A DNA stretch of 64,000 nt from Gracilaria vermiculophylla (GCA_019155205.2 JAHNZQ020000308.1:721453-785452); one strand, 5' to 3'; shown: positions 10,511-20,476, numbered from the stretch's first letter. Made by a program: numbers and translations. The notes: generated from the letters alone by a model not told the origin.

Positions 10511-12172
10511 ATGTTCAGGTCCCTTCGCAAGGCGGCGCAGTCGCTTGAGCGCGGCCTTGACTCGGCCTTCTCCAACGCCCCCCCCTCGCACACCGCCTTC
10601 AAAAACGTCACGCTTGAATTTGCCGCCATTTCCGTGCGGCTCGGACCCGTGTTTGCGGAGGGCGGCTACTCTTTCATTCACGTCGCAACTCCGCTTTCGC
10701 CGCACGTCCCCAGCAATACCCGATATGCCGTCAAGCGCCTGTCTTGCGCGGACGCAGAGTCCAGTCGCCAGGCCCACTGCGAGATTGACTTGCTGCGGAA
10801 GCTTCCCCCGCATCCAAACGTCGTCAAGTTCTACGACGCCATCTTTCAGCAAGCGCACGCGTTTCTGCTCTTTGAACTGCTTGACGGTGGCACTCTGCCG
10901 GAGATGTTGTCGCGTTCCAACCCATCCGCACACAAGAAGCTCCTCATTCTCGCGCACGTCTCGTCTGCCATTGTTCACTTGCACTCACAACAGCCGCCGC
11001 TGTTCATTCGCGACGTCAAACTGGAGAACGTTTTATACGATAGACTCCAACGTTGCTACAAGCTGTGCGATTTCGGCAGCGCCACTGCGCACACATGCCG
11101 TCCGCTGTCGCGTGCTGACATTCTGGCTGTCGAAGAGCAAATCGCCAACAACTGTACTGCCATGTACCGAGCCCCGGAACTGGTCGATTTGTACTCGGGA
11201 AAGCTCATTTGTGAACGCGCTGACGTGTGGTCCTTAGGTTGCATTTGGTACGCACTTTTATTTGGTTCATTGCCGTTTGACGGTTCCTCCGCGCTGCAAA
11301 TCACAAATGGCTTGGTGGACATTCCCACGGAACCAAGTTACCCAGATGAATTTATTTTGCTGTTGAAGAAAATGCTCGTTGTCGATCCTGCCCATCGTTA
11401 CGATTCCTTTCAGGTTCTTCAACACGCGGATCGCATCCTAGGTCGTCAAACAAATCCCCAGGTATTGCGCACCGGAAACGAGCTTCGAACGAAAAGACGT
11501 CATGATTTCGGGATCGCTGCCGACTCGCGTTGCGCTGATGACGCCGTTGACTTGCCGAGCGCTGTGGCACCAGTCTCGGAAGCAAGCGCGGCGATTACTC
11601 CAGCCGATCCGACACCGCGGTCATTGATCGGGCACTTTGATGAATTACTGTCCGGTTCAGAACGTTCGCGCGCACCAACTGCTCACCCTGTATCGGAGCC
11701 GATGCGCACCACTGGCGATCAGAGCAACAGCGGGTGGGCAGACTTTGATTCTGCTTTCGGCGAGTCGACCAACTGTGCGTCGAAAGTGGCGTCGCGCGTC
11801 TCTTCAAACCCGCTGCTGTTGGACTTTGCGATGCCTGCTTCGACTGAACCAATTCGAGGGGCTCGCTCACACGCAGGACCTTTTCTGCCACAGAGCGACG
11901 CACTTGGTGCAGGAAAAGCTTTTGGCGGCGTTGGAGGGCGCACACCAGGCAGCGATCGCTCTTCTGCGAGTTCGGTGTCAGTTGCTGTGCGCAAATCGCA
12001 GGGGCAGGCATGTCTGGTGCCATCACTGATCGACCTATCAGATACAACAAGCTCTTTCGGAGCTGCAGGTTCGGAAGAACGATCGGGGCGCGGCGAAGGT
12101 ACGCATGAGCAACAGCAGCAGCGCGAAAGTGGGAAAGCGGCAAAGTTTGACGACCTGATTGACTTTGGATAA
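10511..12172 (+). CDS. NAK-family (AAK1/GAK/Ark1-like) Ser/Thr kinase
   Basis: Predicted 553-aa kinase. The catalytic domain spans about residues 35-320: YAVKRL (ATP lysine), FIRDVKLENVLY (catalytic loop, with Ile in place of the HRD His), CDFGSAT, MYRAPEL and WSLGCIWYALLFGSLPF. The form EGGYSFIHVA of the Gly loop and the VKLENVL loop place it with Numb-associated kinases, which phosphorylate AP-2/AP-1 mu subunits in clathrin traffic. The 230-residue tail is disordered and ends with clathrin-box-like pieces (LLDFAMP, SLIDLSD, DLIDFG) and GWADFDSAF, resembling the WxxF/DF adaptor-binding type. This fits an endocytic role; the role itself is inferred. The start ATG follows CCGCC and an upstream in-frame GTG is ignored. 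No intron is needed. Confidence 0.88.
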   Translation: MFRSLRKAAQSLERGLDSAFSNAPPSHTAFKNVTLEFAAISVRLGPVFAEGGYSFIHVATPLSPHVPSNTRYAVKRLSCADAESSRQAHCEIDLLRKLPPHPNVVKFYDAIFQQAHAFLLFELLDGGTLPEMLSRSNPSAHKKLLILAHVSSAIVHLHSQQPPLFIRDVKLENVLYDRLQRCYKLCDFGSATAHTCRPLSRADILAVEEQIANNCTAMYRAPELVDLYSGKLICERADVWSLGCIWYALLFGSLPFDGSSALQITNGLVDIPTEPSYPDEFILLLKKMLVVDPAHRYDSFQVLQHADRILGRQTNPQVLRTGNELRTKRRHDFGIAADSRCADDAVDLPSAVAPVSEASAAITPADPTPRSLIGHFDELLSGSERSRAPTAHPVSEPMRTTGDQSNSGWADFDSAFGESTNCASKVASRVSSNPLLLDFAMPASTEPIRGARSHAGPFLPQSDALGAGKAFGGVGGRTPGSDRSSASSVSVAVRKSQGQACLVPSLIDLSDTTSSFGAAGSEERSGRGEGTHEQQQQRESGKAAKFDDLIDFG

Positions 12173-12512
12173 GTGCAAGTATGCAGAAGAGCATGTTCAG
12201 TTTCGATTAGTAACTCATTTTTCTTTTTTAAGTTATGAAAGGCGTAGCGGCCTAACTGAAGTTGGTTGAGAGAAGTCTAAGGTTTGCTTCCAAATGAAAA
12301 TGGAATATGAAAGCAGCGCACGGTCTCTAACCGAACCTATTATAACTGTTGAAATTTGGGAGTGTGCCTTGTGGAAAATGGCGCATGGAATCGGAAGCAT
12401 GCCAGCGCACAGAGAAGCGCACACGGCAGGGACGAGGAGTAGCACGCGCTGGGGAGGAGAGTGTGATGACGGACGGGCACGGCAGCAAAGGCGAGGCAGA
12501 GGGCACGGCAGC
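12173..12512. other. Intergenic spacer between convergent genes
   Basis: Less GC-rich 340-bp spacer that should hold both 3' UTRs. A T-rich stretch (ttttctttttta) lies near 12220. No gene is seen. Confidence 0.5.
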
Positions 12513-13421
12513 TCACTCGGCAGCTTCCAACTCGGCGAGCTCGTCGTGCAGTTTTTTGATTTCGTGCTCGATGAGAGCGATCTTACGCTCCAAGAAGGCG
12601 ATGAGCTCTACTTCCTTGCTGGGCTCCTCAGTCATGTCGGTGAGCTTCATGGAGGCAAATGCTTGGACGGCTGCCTTGTAGGCGTTTGCACGCTCCTCGG
12701 CCTCACGCTGCTTGCGCATCTGGTCCTGTATTGCTCTTTCTCTTTCTTGGAGCTCTTTTTTCTTGGCGAGCGCCTTGGCGTCTTCCTCGGCGGTCTTTCC
12801 CCACATGGCCAAGGCGGCCTTGACGTTGCCGGCGTGCTCGACCTTGTTGGTGCGCTCAGCCTCGGAGCCGTCCCTGGCGGCGTTCATGAGCACGCTTCCC
12901 TGCAGCTCCTTGACGTCGACGCGCACCGAGCTGCGGGCGTTCTCCTTCTTGATGACGAGCTTTCTCTGGTTCTTGGCCCAGCTCGGGATGTCGGAGCCGT
13001 CCTCGACGACGATCTCGGCAGGGCCCTGGTCGGCGCGGGCGGACGGGCGCGCGTCGGGCTTGGCGGCGGACGGCACGTCGCTGTGCGCAAAGCTCTTCTT
13101 GGCGGCGGTGACGTTGCCGCGCACGTGGACGGCGGTCTTTTGCACCTTGCGCTCGTCGATGCCCTGGTTCCAGCGGCTGGCCAGCGAGGACACGGCGTTG
13201 GCGGCCGGGCGCGCGTGCGCCCTTGGCAGGTCCTTGTCCTTGTGCTCCAGCTCGGCGATGGCCGAGAGGTAGCGCTGCTGGATGGTGGAGATGGTGGGCT
13301 TTGGCTTTGGTCTGGCGGCGCGCTCCTTGGCCTGCTTGAGCTTTTTGCGGATGACGTCGAGCTTTGCCTCGCGGTCGGCGAGCGTGTCGCGCAGCACGTC
13401 GACGGACATGGTGGTGGCCAT
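12513..13421 (-). CDS. Hypothetical charged coiled-coil protein
   Basis: Predicted 302-aa soluble protein with no family that I can name. Residues about 5-35 (DTLADREAKLDVIRKKLKQAKERA) and about 220-302 (Lys/Glu-rich KELQERERAIQDQMRKQ, then ELIAFLERKIALIEHEIKKL) are predicted to be long amphipathic helices with heptads. The middle is Ala/Pro/Ser-rich with two conserved-looking pieces, SSLASRWNQGIDER and DIPSWAKNQRKLVIKKE. No signal peptide or membrane segment is present. A cytoskeletal, RNP or scaffold role is possible but not shown. The start is MATTMSVDV; the methionine four codons later is equally possible. The 5' leader carries a 10-bp minisatellite. Confidence 0.75.
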   Translation of the reverse strand: MATTMSVDVLRDTLADREAKLDVIRKKLKQAKERAARPKPKPTISTIQQRYLSAIAELEHKDKDLPRAHARPAANAVSSLASRWNQGIDERKVQKTAVHVRGNVTAAKKSFAHSDVPSAAKPDARPSARADQGPAEIVVEDGSDIPSWAKNQRKLVIKKENARSSVRVDVKELQGSVLMNAARDGSEAERTNKVEHAGNVKAALAMWGKTAEEDAKALAKKKELQERERAIQDQMRKQREAEERANAYKAAVQAFASMKLTDMTEEPSKEVELIAFLERKIALIEHEIKKLHDELAELEAAE

Positions 13422-14436
13422 GGCGCGTGCGGCGGTCAGGGCGGGGAGGGGTGGGGGGAAGGGAGGCGAAGGGAGGCGAAGGGAGGCGAAGGGAGGCGAA
13501 GGGAGGCGAAGGGAGGCGAAGGGAGGCGAAGAGAGGGGGGAGGGGCCTCGCGGCGCGGGACGCGGGTATCTCAGGCGGCGCTGCGTAGGCAAGGCGAGGG
13601 GAGGGGGTGTGGGACACGGTGAGGGGCGTGCGGTTGGCGGTTCTGCAAAGTGTAAGGGCGGCGGGGCGGAGAACAGCGCGCGTCGTGATGAGGGCGGTGT
13701 GACAGCTCGCGCGCCCACTTGCACTGCTCTGAACATGAAAAGCTTTTGGTGTTTTGTTCGCACTTTTTATTTTTTTTTCTGCGCTTTTTGCAGCCGGCAG
13801 TCTATTTTGGGCGGCGGCGCCACAGTGGAGCGCGCGCCTTACAGCTGGCACGCTGTAAGGCCGGCGGGTGGCGGCGGCGCGCTGTGGTGGCGCGGCGCGG
13901 CGCGGCGCGGCGGCGGCGCGGGCAAAGACGCGTGTTGGGGGGGTGGAACGCAGGCAGCAGGCTCGGGAAGGAGATGGAGAGGCGTGAGCAAAAGCGGCGC
14001 GGCGTGGGAAGGCGCATGCAAGGGCGCGGTGGGCGGCAGGCTCGCGAAGGGGCGCAAGCTGGCGCGAGCGAGGCGGTAGCAGCAGAAAGGTGGCACGCGC
14101 AGCAGCAGAGCGGCGCGTTCGCGGCACGTTGCACAGCTGTGCGGCGCACGCGCCCGTCAGCAGAGCGGCGGTGAGGCCGCGGCGCGGCCGCGCCGACGGT
14201 GCGCGAGCGCGCGCATTGCTCTCCACTTCAAGCGGCGCGCCTTGCGCGAGCGCGCGCGCGCGGCGCGGCGTGACGCGCACGCGCGGCAGTCCAGCGCCGG
14301 CGCGCCGTGGCGCGCGCGTCGCGCTCCGCCGTCAAGCCGCACTGGCGGCGGGGCGCCGCCGCCGCCGCCGCCGCCGGCCGCCGCCGCCGCGCGCGCGCAG
14401 CCACACGCGCGCGCCACGCCGCAGGCGCGGCGCCTT
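13422..14436. other. GC-rich spacer with minisatellite
   Basis: Upstream flank of the coiled-coil gene (minus) and 3' flank of the PQ/Ser gene (minus), so it should hold one promoter and one 3' end. Apart from the 10-bp minisatellite nothing recognisable is present; long open frames here are compositional. Confidence 0.45.
13461..13530. repeat. 10-bp minisatellite, seven exact copies
   Basis: The unit gggaggcgaa is repeated seven times without change, 40 bp upstream of the coiled-coil protein start and therefore within its probable 5' UTR or promoter. On the coding strand it is a pyrimidine-rich array. The number of copies is likely to vary between strains. Confidence 0.95.
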
Positions 14437-15378
14437 CTACCTGCGCCCAAACACGCGCAGCAGCCGCTTGACGCCGCGCTGCGCCGGCCAGCCCAGCGCG
14501 TCGCCCGCCTCGCCGTCCGACTGCGACGCGTCGTCCGCGCCGCCCACCAGCCGCGTCAGCCACGGCGAGCGCCTCGCGCCCGAGCTCCGCCCGTTCGTCG
14601 TGAAGTCGATGAAGTCGTCGCGCTGCAGCGACACGTTCTTCACCATGCGCCGCCCGTCAAACTCGGGCACCGCCACGATTTGCGCCCCCTCGCGCGCCGC
14701 CGCGCGCCCGTCGCCGCCGCGCGCCTCCGCGCGCTCCGCGTGCTCCGCGCGCTCCGCGCGCTCCGCGCGCACCCTCGAGCTCGTCCGTCGCGGCGAGAAG
14801 CACGAGATGGTCGAGAACGACCCCATGCGCTGCTGGATCACGTCCTCGTCGTGCGCGCTGCGCCCCTCGTCGTCGCAGCCCTCCTTGCCGAGGCGCTTTG
14901 CCGACCCCCTGCGGAAAAAGGTCACGCGCAGGCGCGAGCGCCGCCTCGCGCCCCCGCCCGCGCCCGCGCCCGAGCCGCCGTCGCCCCCGCTCAGAATGTG
15001 TTGCTGAAGCGCGTTCGCGCCGCACGGTCTGCACACGGGCATCGTGTTGCTCTTTGAGTTGAACGCTTTGGGCCGCGCGCGGTCGGGCGTGCTGTTACAA
15101 GTTACGGCGATGGGCGCCAGTGACGAGTTGAGCTCGCCCATCACGTGCTGCTGCGACTCGGGTTGCAACGCCACTTGTGCCAGCGTACGTCCGAAAGAGC
15201 GTACTTGCACTTCCTCCTCCTCCTCCACGTGTTCGGCGCCGTCAATCGAGAACTCCTGATCACCGTCCTCTTCGTCCGAACTGTCCAGTACACCAGAGGC
15301 CGTGGACAGCTTGGCGCTGCCGTCCACGCGCACAAGTTTTCTCGATTCGCGCAAATCCTCAGAGTCCGACGACGACGA

Positions 15379-15410
<32 letters not shown>

Positions 15411-16206
15411 TAGACAACGGGTTGGTCAGCACATCCTCCGAGGAGTTCATCAACGAAAAGGCGCCCCCAGAAGGTAGAGAGTTGAGCTTGGTGTTGAGGC
15501 GCGTACATCTGGCCAGCTGGTGCTCATCCAGGTCCAGAACGTGCACGCTAGACACACGCGCCGACTGCAGCGTACCATTCTCGCTGTCCGAGTCGGAGGA
15601 GTGCTCTGCGTCTTCGCGCGCCGCGGGGGAGGCCGACGGCGACAACTGGTCACAGCTAACATGGGGGGCATCGGCGAAGAAGCGCGGCCGCCGTCGATCG
15701 GGCGGCCGTAGCACTACCTCATCAGGCGGGATGCGGATCTCGGAGACGGGCCGCAGGGGCGGCTTCAGCTGCGGCTGCGGCTGCGGCTGCGGCTGCGGCT
15801 GCGGCTGCGGCTGCGGCTGCGGCTGCGGCTGCGGCTGCGGCTGCACCTGTAGCTGTGGCTGCGGCTGCGGCTGTGGGTGCGACTGCGGCTGCGGCTGTGG
15901 CTGCAGCTGCAGCTGCGGTTGCGGTGGCGGCGGCGGGGGCGGCGGCGAGGGCGGCGGTGGCGGTGGCGGCGACGGAGGTGGCAGGGCGTGTGAGGCGTGT
16001 GCGGGTTGTTGTTGGTGTGAAAGGGCAGCTGACTGCGCGGCGTTGTTTGCGAGCTGCCTGTGGGCAGCTTGGCCGCGCTTGACAAAGACGGGCGCCTTGG
16101 GGATGGGCGTGAGGGCGGATGACGCGGCGTGAGAGGGACCTAGCACGACGAGGTGATCGGAGAAGCCCACGCCCTTGTGGGGCGGGTGCAGGGGGGGGGT
16201 GGCCAT
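14437..16206 (-). CDS. Hypothetical low-complexity PQ/Ser/acidic protein
   Basis: Predicted 589-aa, largely disordered protein of unknown function. In order it has an N-terminal conserved-looking piece (GVGFSDHLVVLGPS), a Pro stretch, a Pro-Gln alternating repeat of about 40 residues coded by (ggctgc)n on the plus strand, acidic Ser/Asp clusters, a poly-Ser run (about 15 Ser) followed by DSEDLRE, a Glu run, a Gly/Arg section, an AERAERAEHAERAE repeat and a basic C-terminus (KRLLRVFGRR). Pieces such as GRRMVKNVSLQRDDFIDF and GGAFSLMNSSEDVL between the repeats look coding and argue for a real gene. No signal peptide, membrane segment or enzyme motif is seen; phosphorylation-rich regulation is plausible. 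The start is the ATG in GCCATGG context. Confidence 0.6.
15768..15846. repeat. (GGCTGC)n hexanucleotide repeat coding Pro-Gln
   Basis: About thirteen ggctgc units within the low-complexity gene, read on the minus strand as alternating Pro and Gln. Imperfect copies continue to about 15925. Confidence 0.95.
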
Positions 16207-16605
16207 GGGCGGGGAGCGGCAGCGGCGGCGGCGGGGCGCAGGCGCGGGTGGGCGCGGCGGCGGCGGGCAGAGGGCGGCGCCAGACGCGCCAGAGGAGTTT
16301 ACGCAGCCTCCGCGCGGAGCGGATAGACGTTGGGCGCGGCGGGTGAGCGCGGCGCGCGCCGGGAGGCGGCGGCGGCGCGCGCCCGTTTTGTGCGGCGTTT
16401 TGGGGAGCGCAGGCGGCGGCGCGTGCCGCGCGCGGCGCGTGCGCGCGCGCGCGCGCGGCGCACGCGGCTGCGCATCGCCGCGCGCTCGCGCCGACTTACA
16501 CGCGCGTCGCCGCGCGATCGCCGCGCGCGTGCGCGCGCGCGGCGGCGGCGGCGGCGCATCGCACGCAACTTGTGCACGCCGCACGATTCGGGCGCGCCGT
16601 CGCTT

Positions 16606-16637
<32 letters not shown>

Positions 16638-17036
16638 TCCGCCGCCTCCGCCGCCTCCGCCGCTTCCCCGCGCGCCGCGCGCCGCGCGCCGCGCGCCGCT
16701 CGTTCCACCGCACGTGCCCTTCCATCGGCCGCCGCGAGCGACCAACAAGCCGTCAGGGAATACGGCCGCCTCCACAAAACTTTTGTCACCCCCGCCCAGC
16801 CCTAAGTCGCCGCGCAACCAGCGCCCCCCCCCCTCCCCGCTGCAAGCAAGCAAGCAAAACGCCCCAACTGATCTCCGCTTTCGCGGCCACTTCCGCCCAG
16901 CGCCCGACGCACCAACTTGTCCGCTATAATTATCTGCCCCGGCCCCGTCCGCTGGCCGTCGCGCACTGCCGCACAGAACGCCGCTTCCAGTCATACCCCC
17001 CCTCCCCTCTCACAGCCACACCATTCGGCGCACCGT
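16207..17036. promoter_or_regulatory. Divergent promoter region (PQ/Ser gene / acylphosphatase)
   Basis: Very CG-rich up to about 16800, including a (ccg)n/(cct)n stretch near 16610-16660, then C-rich. An A/T-rich word (ctataattatct) at about 16924 is the only TATA-like sequence, about 110 bp upstream of the acylphosphatase ATG. Confidence 0.4.
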
Positions 17037-17480
17037 ATGACAGACCGTGCCCACCCCCCTGAACAACTCTTTACCGCATCTTTCACCATATCTGGAAGAG
17101 TGCAGGGCGTCTTCTATCGGTAAGACCGCCGTTCAATCCCCCCTAGCGCAGCCACACACCACCCATTTCGCGCCAGCCGTTGATTAACCGTCAACGCGCC
17201 CGTGTCCCTGTCCATTTCTCCGTCGCGCCCAATCACGCGTGTGAGCAGCGCCACCGCATGCACCGTCGCCCAGCAGCTCGGGCTCGTGGGCTACGTCATG
17301 AACAACTCCGACGGCAGTGTGCAGCTGTGCGCGCAGGGCACTCTCCCTCAGATTCAACAAATGCGCCAATGGTGTCATCAGGGCCCCCCGATGGCGTCCG
17401 TCACCGCCGTCACCGATGTTCATCCGATTCAGCCCATTTCGCAACCGACCTACGCGCACTTCACCGTCAAACGCGCTTGA
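17037..17480 (+). CDS. Acylphosphatase (one intron)
   Basis: Two exons, 17037-17119 and 17249-17480, give a 104-aa acylphosphatase, which hydrolyses acyl phosphates in the cytosol; the usual length is about 98 residues. Exon 1 holds the phosphate-binding loop SGRVQGVFYR and exon 2 continues ATACTVAQQLGLVGYVMN, with the catalytic Asn of the xxGYVMN motif and the C-terminal YAHFTVKR strand. The intron (gtaaga...gtgagcag, 129 bp) falls inside the codon of the catalytic Arg (cg|c). With this junction the distance between FYR and LGLVG is exactly the family's nine residues, which decides the splice site. Without splicing both pieces run into stops. Confidence 0.9.
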
Positions 17481-18487
17481 CCGTGCCACCGATTGCCGCC
17501 CCCGCACACCGCCCATTGGCCACAGCCGTGCATTGAGGCTGCTAACGCACCCGAGACTGTTGCGCCGCCAACGTCCTCCAGCACCCGAAACCGTCACCGT
17601 CACCGAAAATGTTCATCACACCACCACCTCATTCACCCGGCCAAGCACAGGCAGTATGTCTTTCCATTCGCGCGGCGCGATGACTGCCACCCGCTCGTTT
17701 TCATACGTGCCGAACAAAAGTCGCATCTCACGTGCATCTTGGCCATGCTCTGCGCGTCGTTTTGCTTACTCCAGTCTCGAGAGCCAGCGCGAATGCCTCC
17801 GCGACTGGCCCTGCGCGCGTCTGCGACCGGCGACACATGCCAGCGCCGTTTGCTCTTGCTTCGCGACGACAAGCATCACACGCACTGCACGCCACGCCTT
17901 TCCAGCATCACAGCGCCCGACGCCGCTGTCGGCGTCGTGACGTTGCTTTGTATCTTTTGTCTCGCAGTTATTCGCGTGCCGTACATGTCGCCGGCCTTGT
18001 GCAAGTCTGCCCGCCGTTGGCCGAGCTACTCTGCGCATTTCACAGCGTGCCCGCGCGCAAAGCGCGGCGCACGTCGGTGCTGCCACCAGCGCCGCGGCGG
18101 CGGGACACGAACTGCAGCCGGCGGGAGGGCGCCGCCACGATATCGCGCCCAGAGCTCGTGCGTATAAACAAAAAATCACAACCACTGGCTGCATGCGTGT
18201 GTAGTTTGTCGAGCCGCACGCCCCCTTGATCCGCAAGAGGCGCGCGTCAGCAACGCACTCTCAAACCAACGTTGAACGCAGCGCGCCTGTGATGCGCACA
18301 TGGGTGCCCCGCCTCGGGGGACGTGCGCGACCAATCGAGTCCACGCGGAGAACGCGACGCGCCAGCGAACGCCTACCTCATCAAAAGCGACACAGATGGA
18401 CACATCACGACTTCAGTGTTTAAATGCCCCTGGCGCGCAACGGTTTATAGGGCAACTTGCATCTTGTATAATACTTTTTGAGCGGCC
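17481..18487. other. Non-coding A/C-rich spacer
   Basis: One kilobase with plus-strand C/A enrichment like that at 6.7-8 kb. Frames that stay open are compositional and none has a motif. A TATA-like word (cgtataaaca) lies near 18162 and gtataatac at about 18466, the latter just upstream of the small ORF at 18488. Confidence 0.4.
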
Positions 18488-18687
18488 ATGGAAGACAAGT
18501 CGCACGGGAAGACGGTGATCGAGGCCTTGACACTTGTTTTGTGCGCTGTTATTTTTGGAGGAGGATGTTTGTTACACCGAGCTCAGACCCTGAAGAGGTA
18601 TGTTTTTACAAGCAAAATATTCCTGTCTTGGCGTGGTGCGCTCGACACTCTCAACGAATGTTTGTCAGACCGCAATCAAAGCTGTAA
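18488..18687 (+). CDS. Candidate 42-aa single-helix membrane peptide (one intron)
   Basis: The ATG opens MEDKSHGKTVIEALTLVLCA..., with one hydrophobic helix (residues 9-29) and a basic tail. After AQTLK the sequence reads agGTATGT, a good donor; a 71-bp intron ending tttgtcAG would join exon 1 (18488-18597) to exon 2 (18669-18687), giving ...TLKRPQSKL and a stop, 42 residues. A ctcaac branch-site-like word lies 17 bp before the acceptor. Without splicing a 96-aa frame runs to 18778, touching the stop codon of the convergent oxidase gene. Tiny single-helix proteins occur in organellar complexes, but no family is recognised. Both models are tentative. Confidence 0.35.
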
Positions 18688-18774
18688 AACAGTCGCATCG
18701 TTCGTGTTGCTGGAGAGATTAGTACAAAGCCAGGCCTCAAATTGCATGACAAGAGTGCGTGTGAGCGAGGAGCA

Positions 18775-19857
18775 CTAGAGGTTTGACGGCAATACATTCT
18801 CAACCAACAGGTCGCGGGTGATCTCCTGAATGCACGTGGCGCCCACAAGCTTCATGGTGAGCTGAATTTGGTGTTTGATCTCTTTGAAGTAGGCGCGCAC
18901 GGCCGGCTCACCGCCCTCGGCCAGCGCCCAAAGCACAGGTCTGCCCAGCAGCACGGCGGAGGCGCCGAGCGCAATGGCCTTGACGACGTGCTCGCCGCAG
19001 CGGACGCCCGAGTCGAAGAGCACGGGCACGCGGCCGTCGAGCGCCTCGACGACGGCGGGCAGCGCGTGAAGCGACGGCACGGTGCCGTCCAGCTGGCGGC
19101 CGCCGTGGTTGCTGACGATGACGGCGGACGCGCCCGCGTCGACGGCGGCCACGGCGTCCTGCGCGCGCAGGACGCCCTTGACCCAGATGGGCAGCGGCGA
19201 CTGCTGCACGAGCTGGCGCAGGCGCTCGAAGGTGAGGCGCTGGTCAATGTGCTCGGACAGCACGTGCATGGTGTTGCGGCGGTCGCGCGCGCGGATGTGT
19301 TCCACGTTGGCAAACGAAAGGTGCGCGGGGAGCTGGAAGGCGTTGCGGTCGTCGCGCAGGCGGCGGCCGAACACGGGCGCATCGACGGTGAGGACGATGG
19401 CTGAGTACTTGGCGCGGGCGGCTCGGCGGATGAGGGCGTGCGTGATGGCGTGGTCGGCGAAGCTGTAGAGCTGGAACAGGCGGGGCACGGCGGACTCGGC
19501 GATGGTCTCCAGCGAGGTGGTGGCGAAGGTGGAGGCGACGTAGGCGAGGCGCTCGGCGCGCGCGGCGCGCGCGACGGCCAGCTCGCCGTCGGGGTGCGTC
19601 ATGCACTGCATGGCCATGGGGGCGACGAGCAGGGGGGCGGCGAGCGGCGGCAGCGGCGGGACGGTGGTGGCCGCGCTGACGTTGTGCACGTCGCCAAGCA
19701 CGCGAGGGACGAAGAGCCAGCGGCGGAAGGCGAACAGGTTGGCGCGGTACGTGTACTCGTCGGCGGCGCCGCCGGCAAAGTAGTCGTAGATGGGAAGGGG
19801 GAGCAGGTCCGCCGCGGCCGGGCGCAGCTCCAGCGCGGCGCCGGGCTTGGGAGCCAT
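18775..19857 (-). CDS. FMN-dependent (S)-2-hydroxyacid oxidase (glycolate/lactate oxidase type)
   Basis: Predicted 360-aa TIM-barrel flavoenzyme that oxidises L-2-hydroxyacids such as glycolate or L-lactate. Visible family motifs are YDYFAGGAADEYT (N-terminal FMN region), FQLYSF (active-site Tyr), VLTVDAP (active-site Asp), LPIWVKGVLRAQDA (FMN-binding Lys), VSNHGGRQLDG with catalytic His and Arg near residue 250, and DSGVRCGEHVVKAIALGASAVLLGRP (phosphate site). The length matches glycolate oxidases. The C-terminal tripeptide SNL is only a weak peroxisomal signal, so location is open. In an alga it could serve photorespiratory glycolate or lactate oxidation; substrate cannot be decided from sequence alone. 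The start is the ATG giving MAPKPGAAL; the frame upstream is not family-like. Confidence 0.93.
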   Translation of the reverse strand: MAPKPGAALELRPAAADLLPLPIYDYFAGGAADEYTYRANLFAFRRWLFVPRVLGDVHNVSAATTVPPLPPLAAPLLVAPMAMQCMTHPDGELAVARAARAERLAYVASTFATTSLETIAESAVPRLFQLYSFADHAITHALIRRAARAKYSAIVLTVDAPVFGRRLRDDRNAFQLPAHLSFANVEHIRARDRRNTMHVLSEHIDQRLTFERLRQLVQQSPLPIWVKGVLRAQDAVAAVDAGASAVIVSNHGGRQLDGTVPSLHALPAVVEALDGRVPVLFDSGVRCGEHVVKAIALGASAVLLGRPVLWALAEGGEPAVRAYFKEIKHQIQLTMKLVGATCIQEITRDLLVENVLPSNL

Positions 19858-20476
19858 GGGGGCGGGGGGGGGGGGGGGTGTGGCGGCGGTTGCGGCGCGG
19901 CCGCGAGTACACACGAGCGCGGCGCGATCAGCGTGCGACGCCTGCGCCCGTTGACGAGTAGTAGTAACATGAGCAGAGTCGTTGGCACCGTGTGTAAACT
20001 GACGCCAAGTACGCAAGACTACAATGTATTGGGTGGCAAAGTTTGCGCCTCGACAACTGTAGGATGTGGAGTAGGAATAGGGTGAATAAAGACGAATGGA
20101 TGGTGGAGAAGGGGCTGGGCGGAGCACCACAGCGGGTGAAAATAAGCAGAAGGAAAGTTTTACGACAGTACTTGTCTTGAAGTGATGCACCGAGCGCCGC
20201 TCCTTTTCGGCAACCAGTGAAGTTCATAGGTGAACGGATGAGTACGGGCGTCGAGCACTCGACGCCATGTGCAGGCCGATCTAAATTTTGAATAAAACAG
20301 TACACAAATCGGCCGGCTGTGGCACGAAAATGTTTTCGTTTTCAACACACAGGCCCCTCAAGTATTCAGCACGCAGATGCGTTCCGAAGGCAACGCGTAG
20401 TACACGTGTGTGAACAAACTCGGCTCATTCTACAATCCGCTCAGTTCCGGGCTGAACCGTGCAACGGACGCTGCAC
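19858..20476. promoter_or_regulatory. Upstream region of the 2-hydroxyacid oxidase and tRNA-Leu
   Basis: A 619-bp region upstream of the oxidase start (minus) and of tRNA-Leu (plus). A run of G (19862-19879) sits next to the oxidase start. No further gene is seen. Confidence 0.45.

Noticed and set aside
9854..10984. N-terminal extension of the GT61 frame to 970 residues
   Set aside because: It would precede the signal-anchor and overlap the divergent kinase gene; the sequence is Arg/Ala-rich and compositional.
13461..13530. CRISPR-like repeat array
   Set aside because: The 10-bp units are directly adjacent with no spacers; it is a simple minisatellite in a eukaryotic genome.
12294..13622. 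442-codon open frame on the plus strand
   Set aside because: Antisense to the coiled-coil gene; ends in the translated minisatellite.
15302..16132. Cys-Gly repeat protein on the plus strand
   Set aside because: It is only the other-strand reading of the Pro-Gln repeat; the minus-strand frame has non-repetitive coding-like parts, this one does not.
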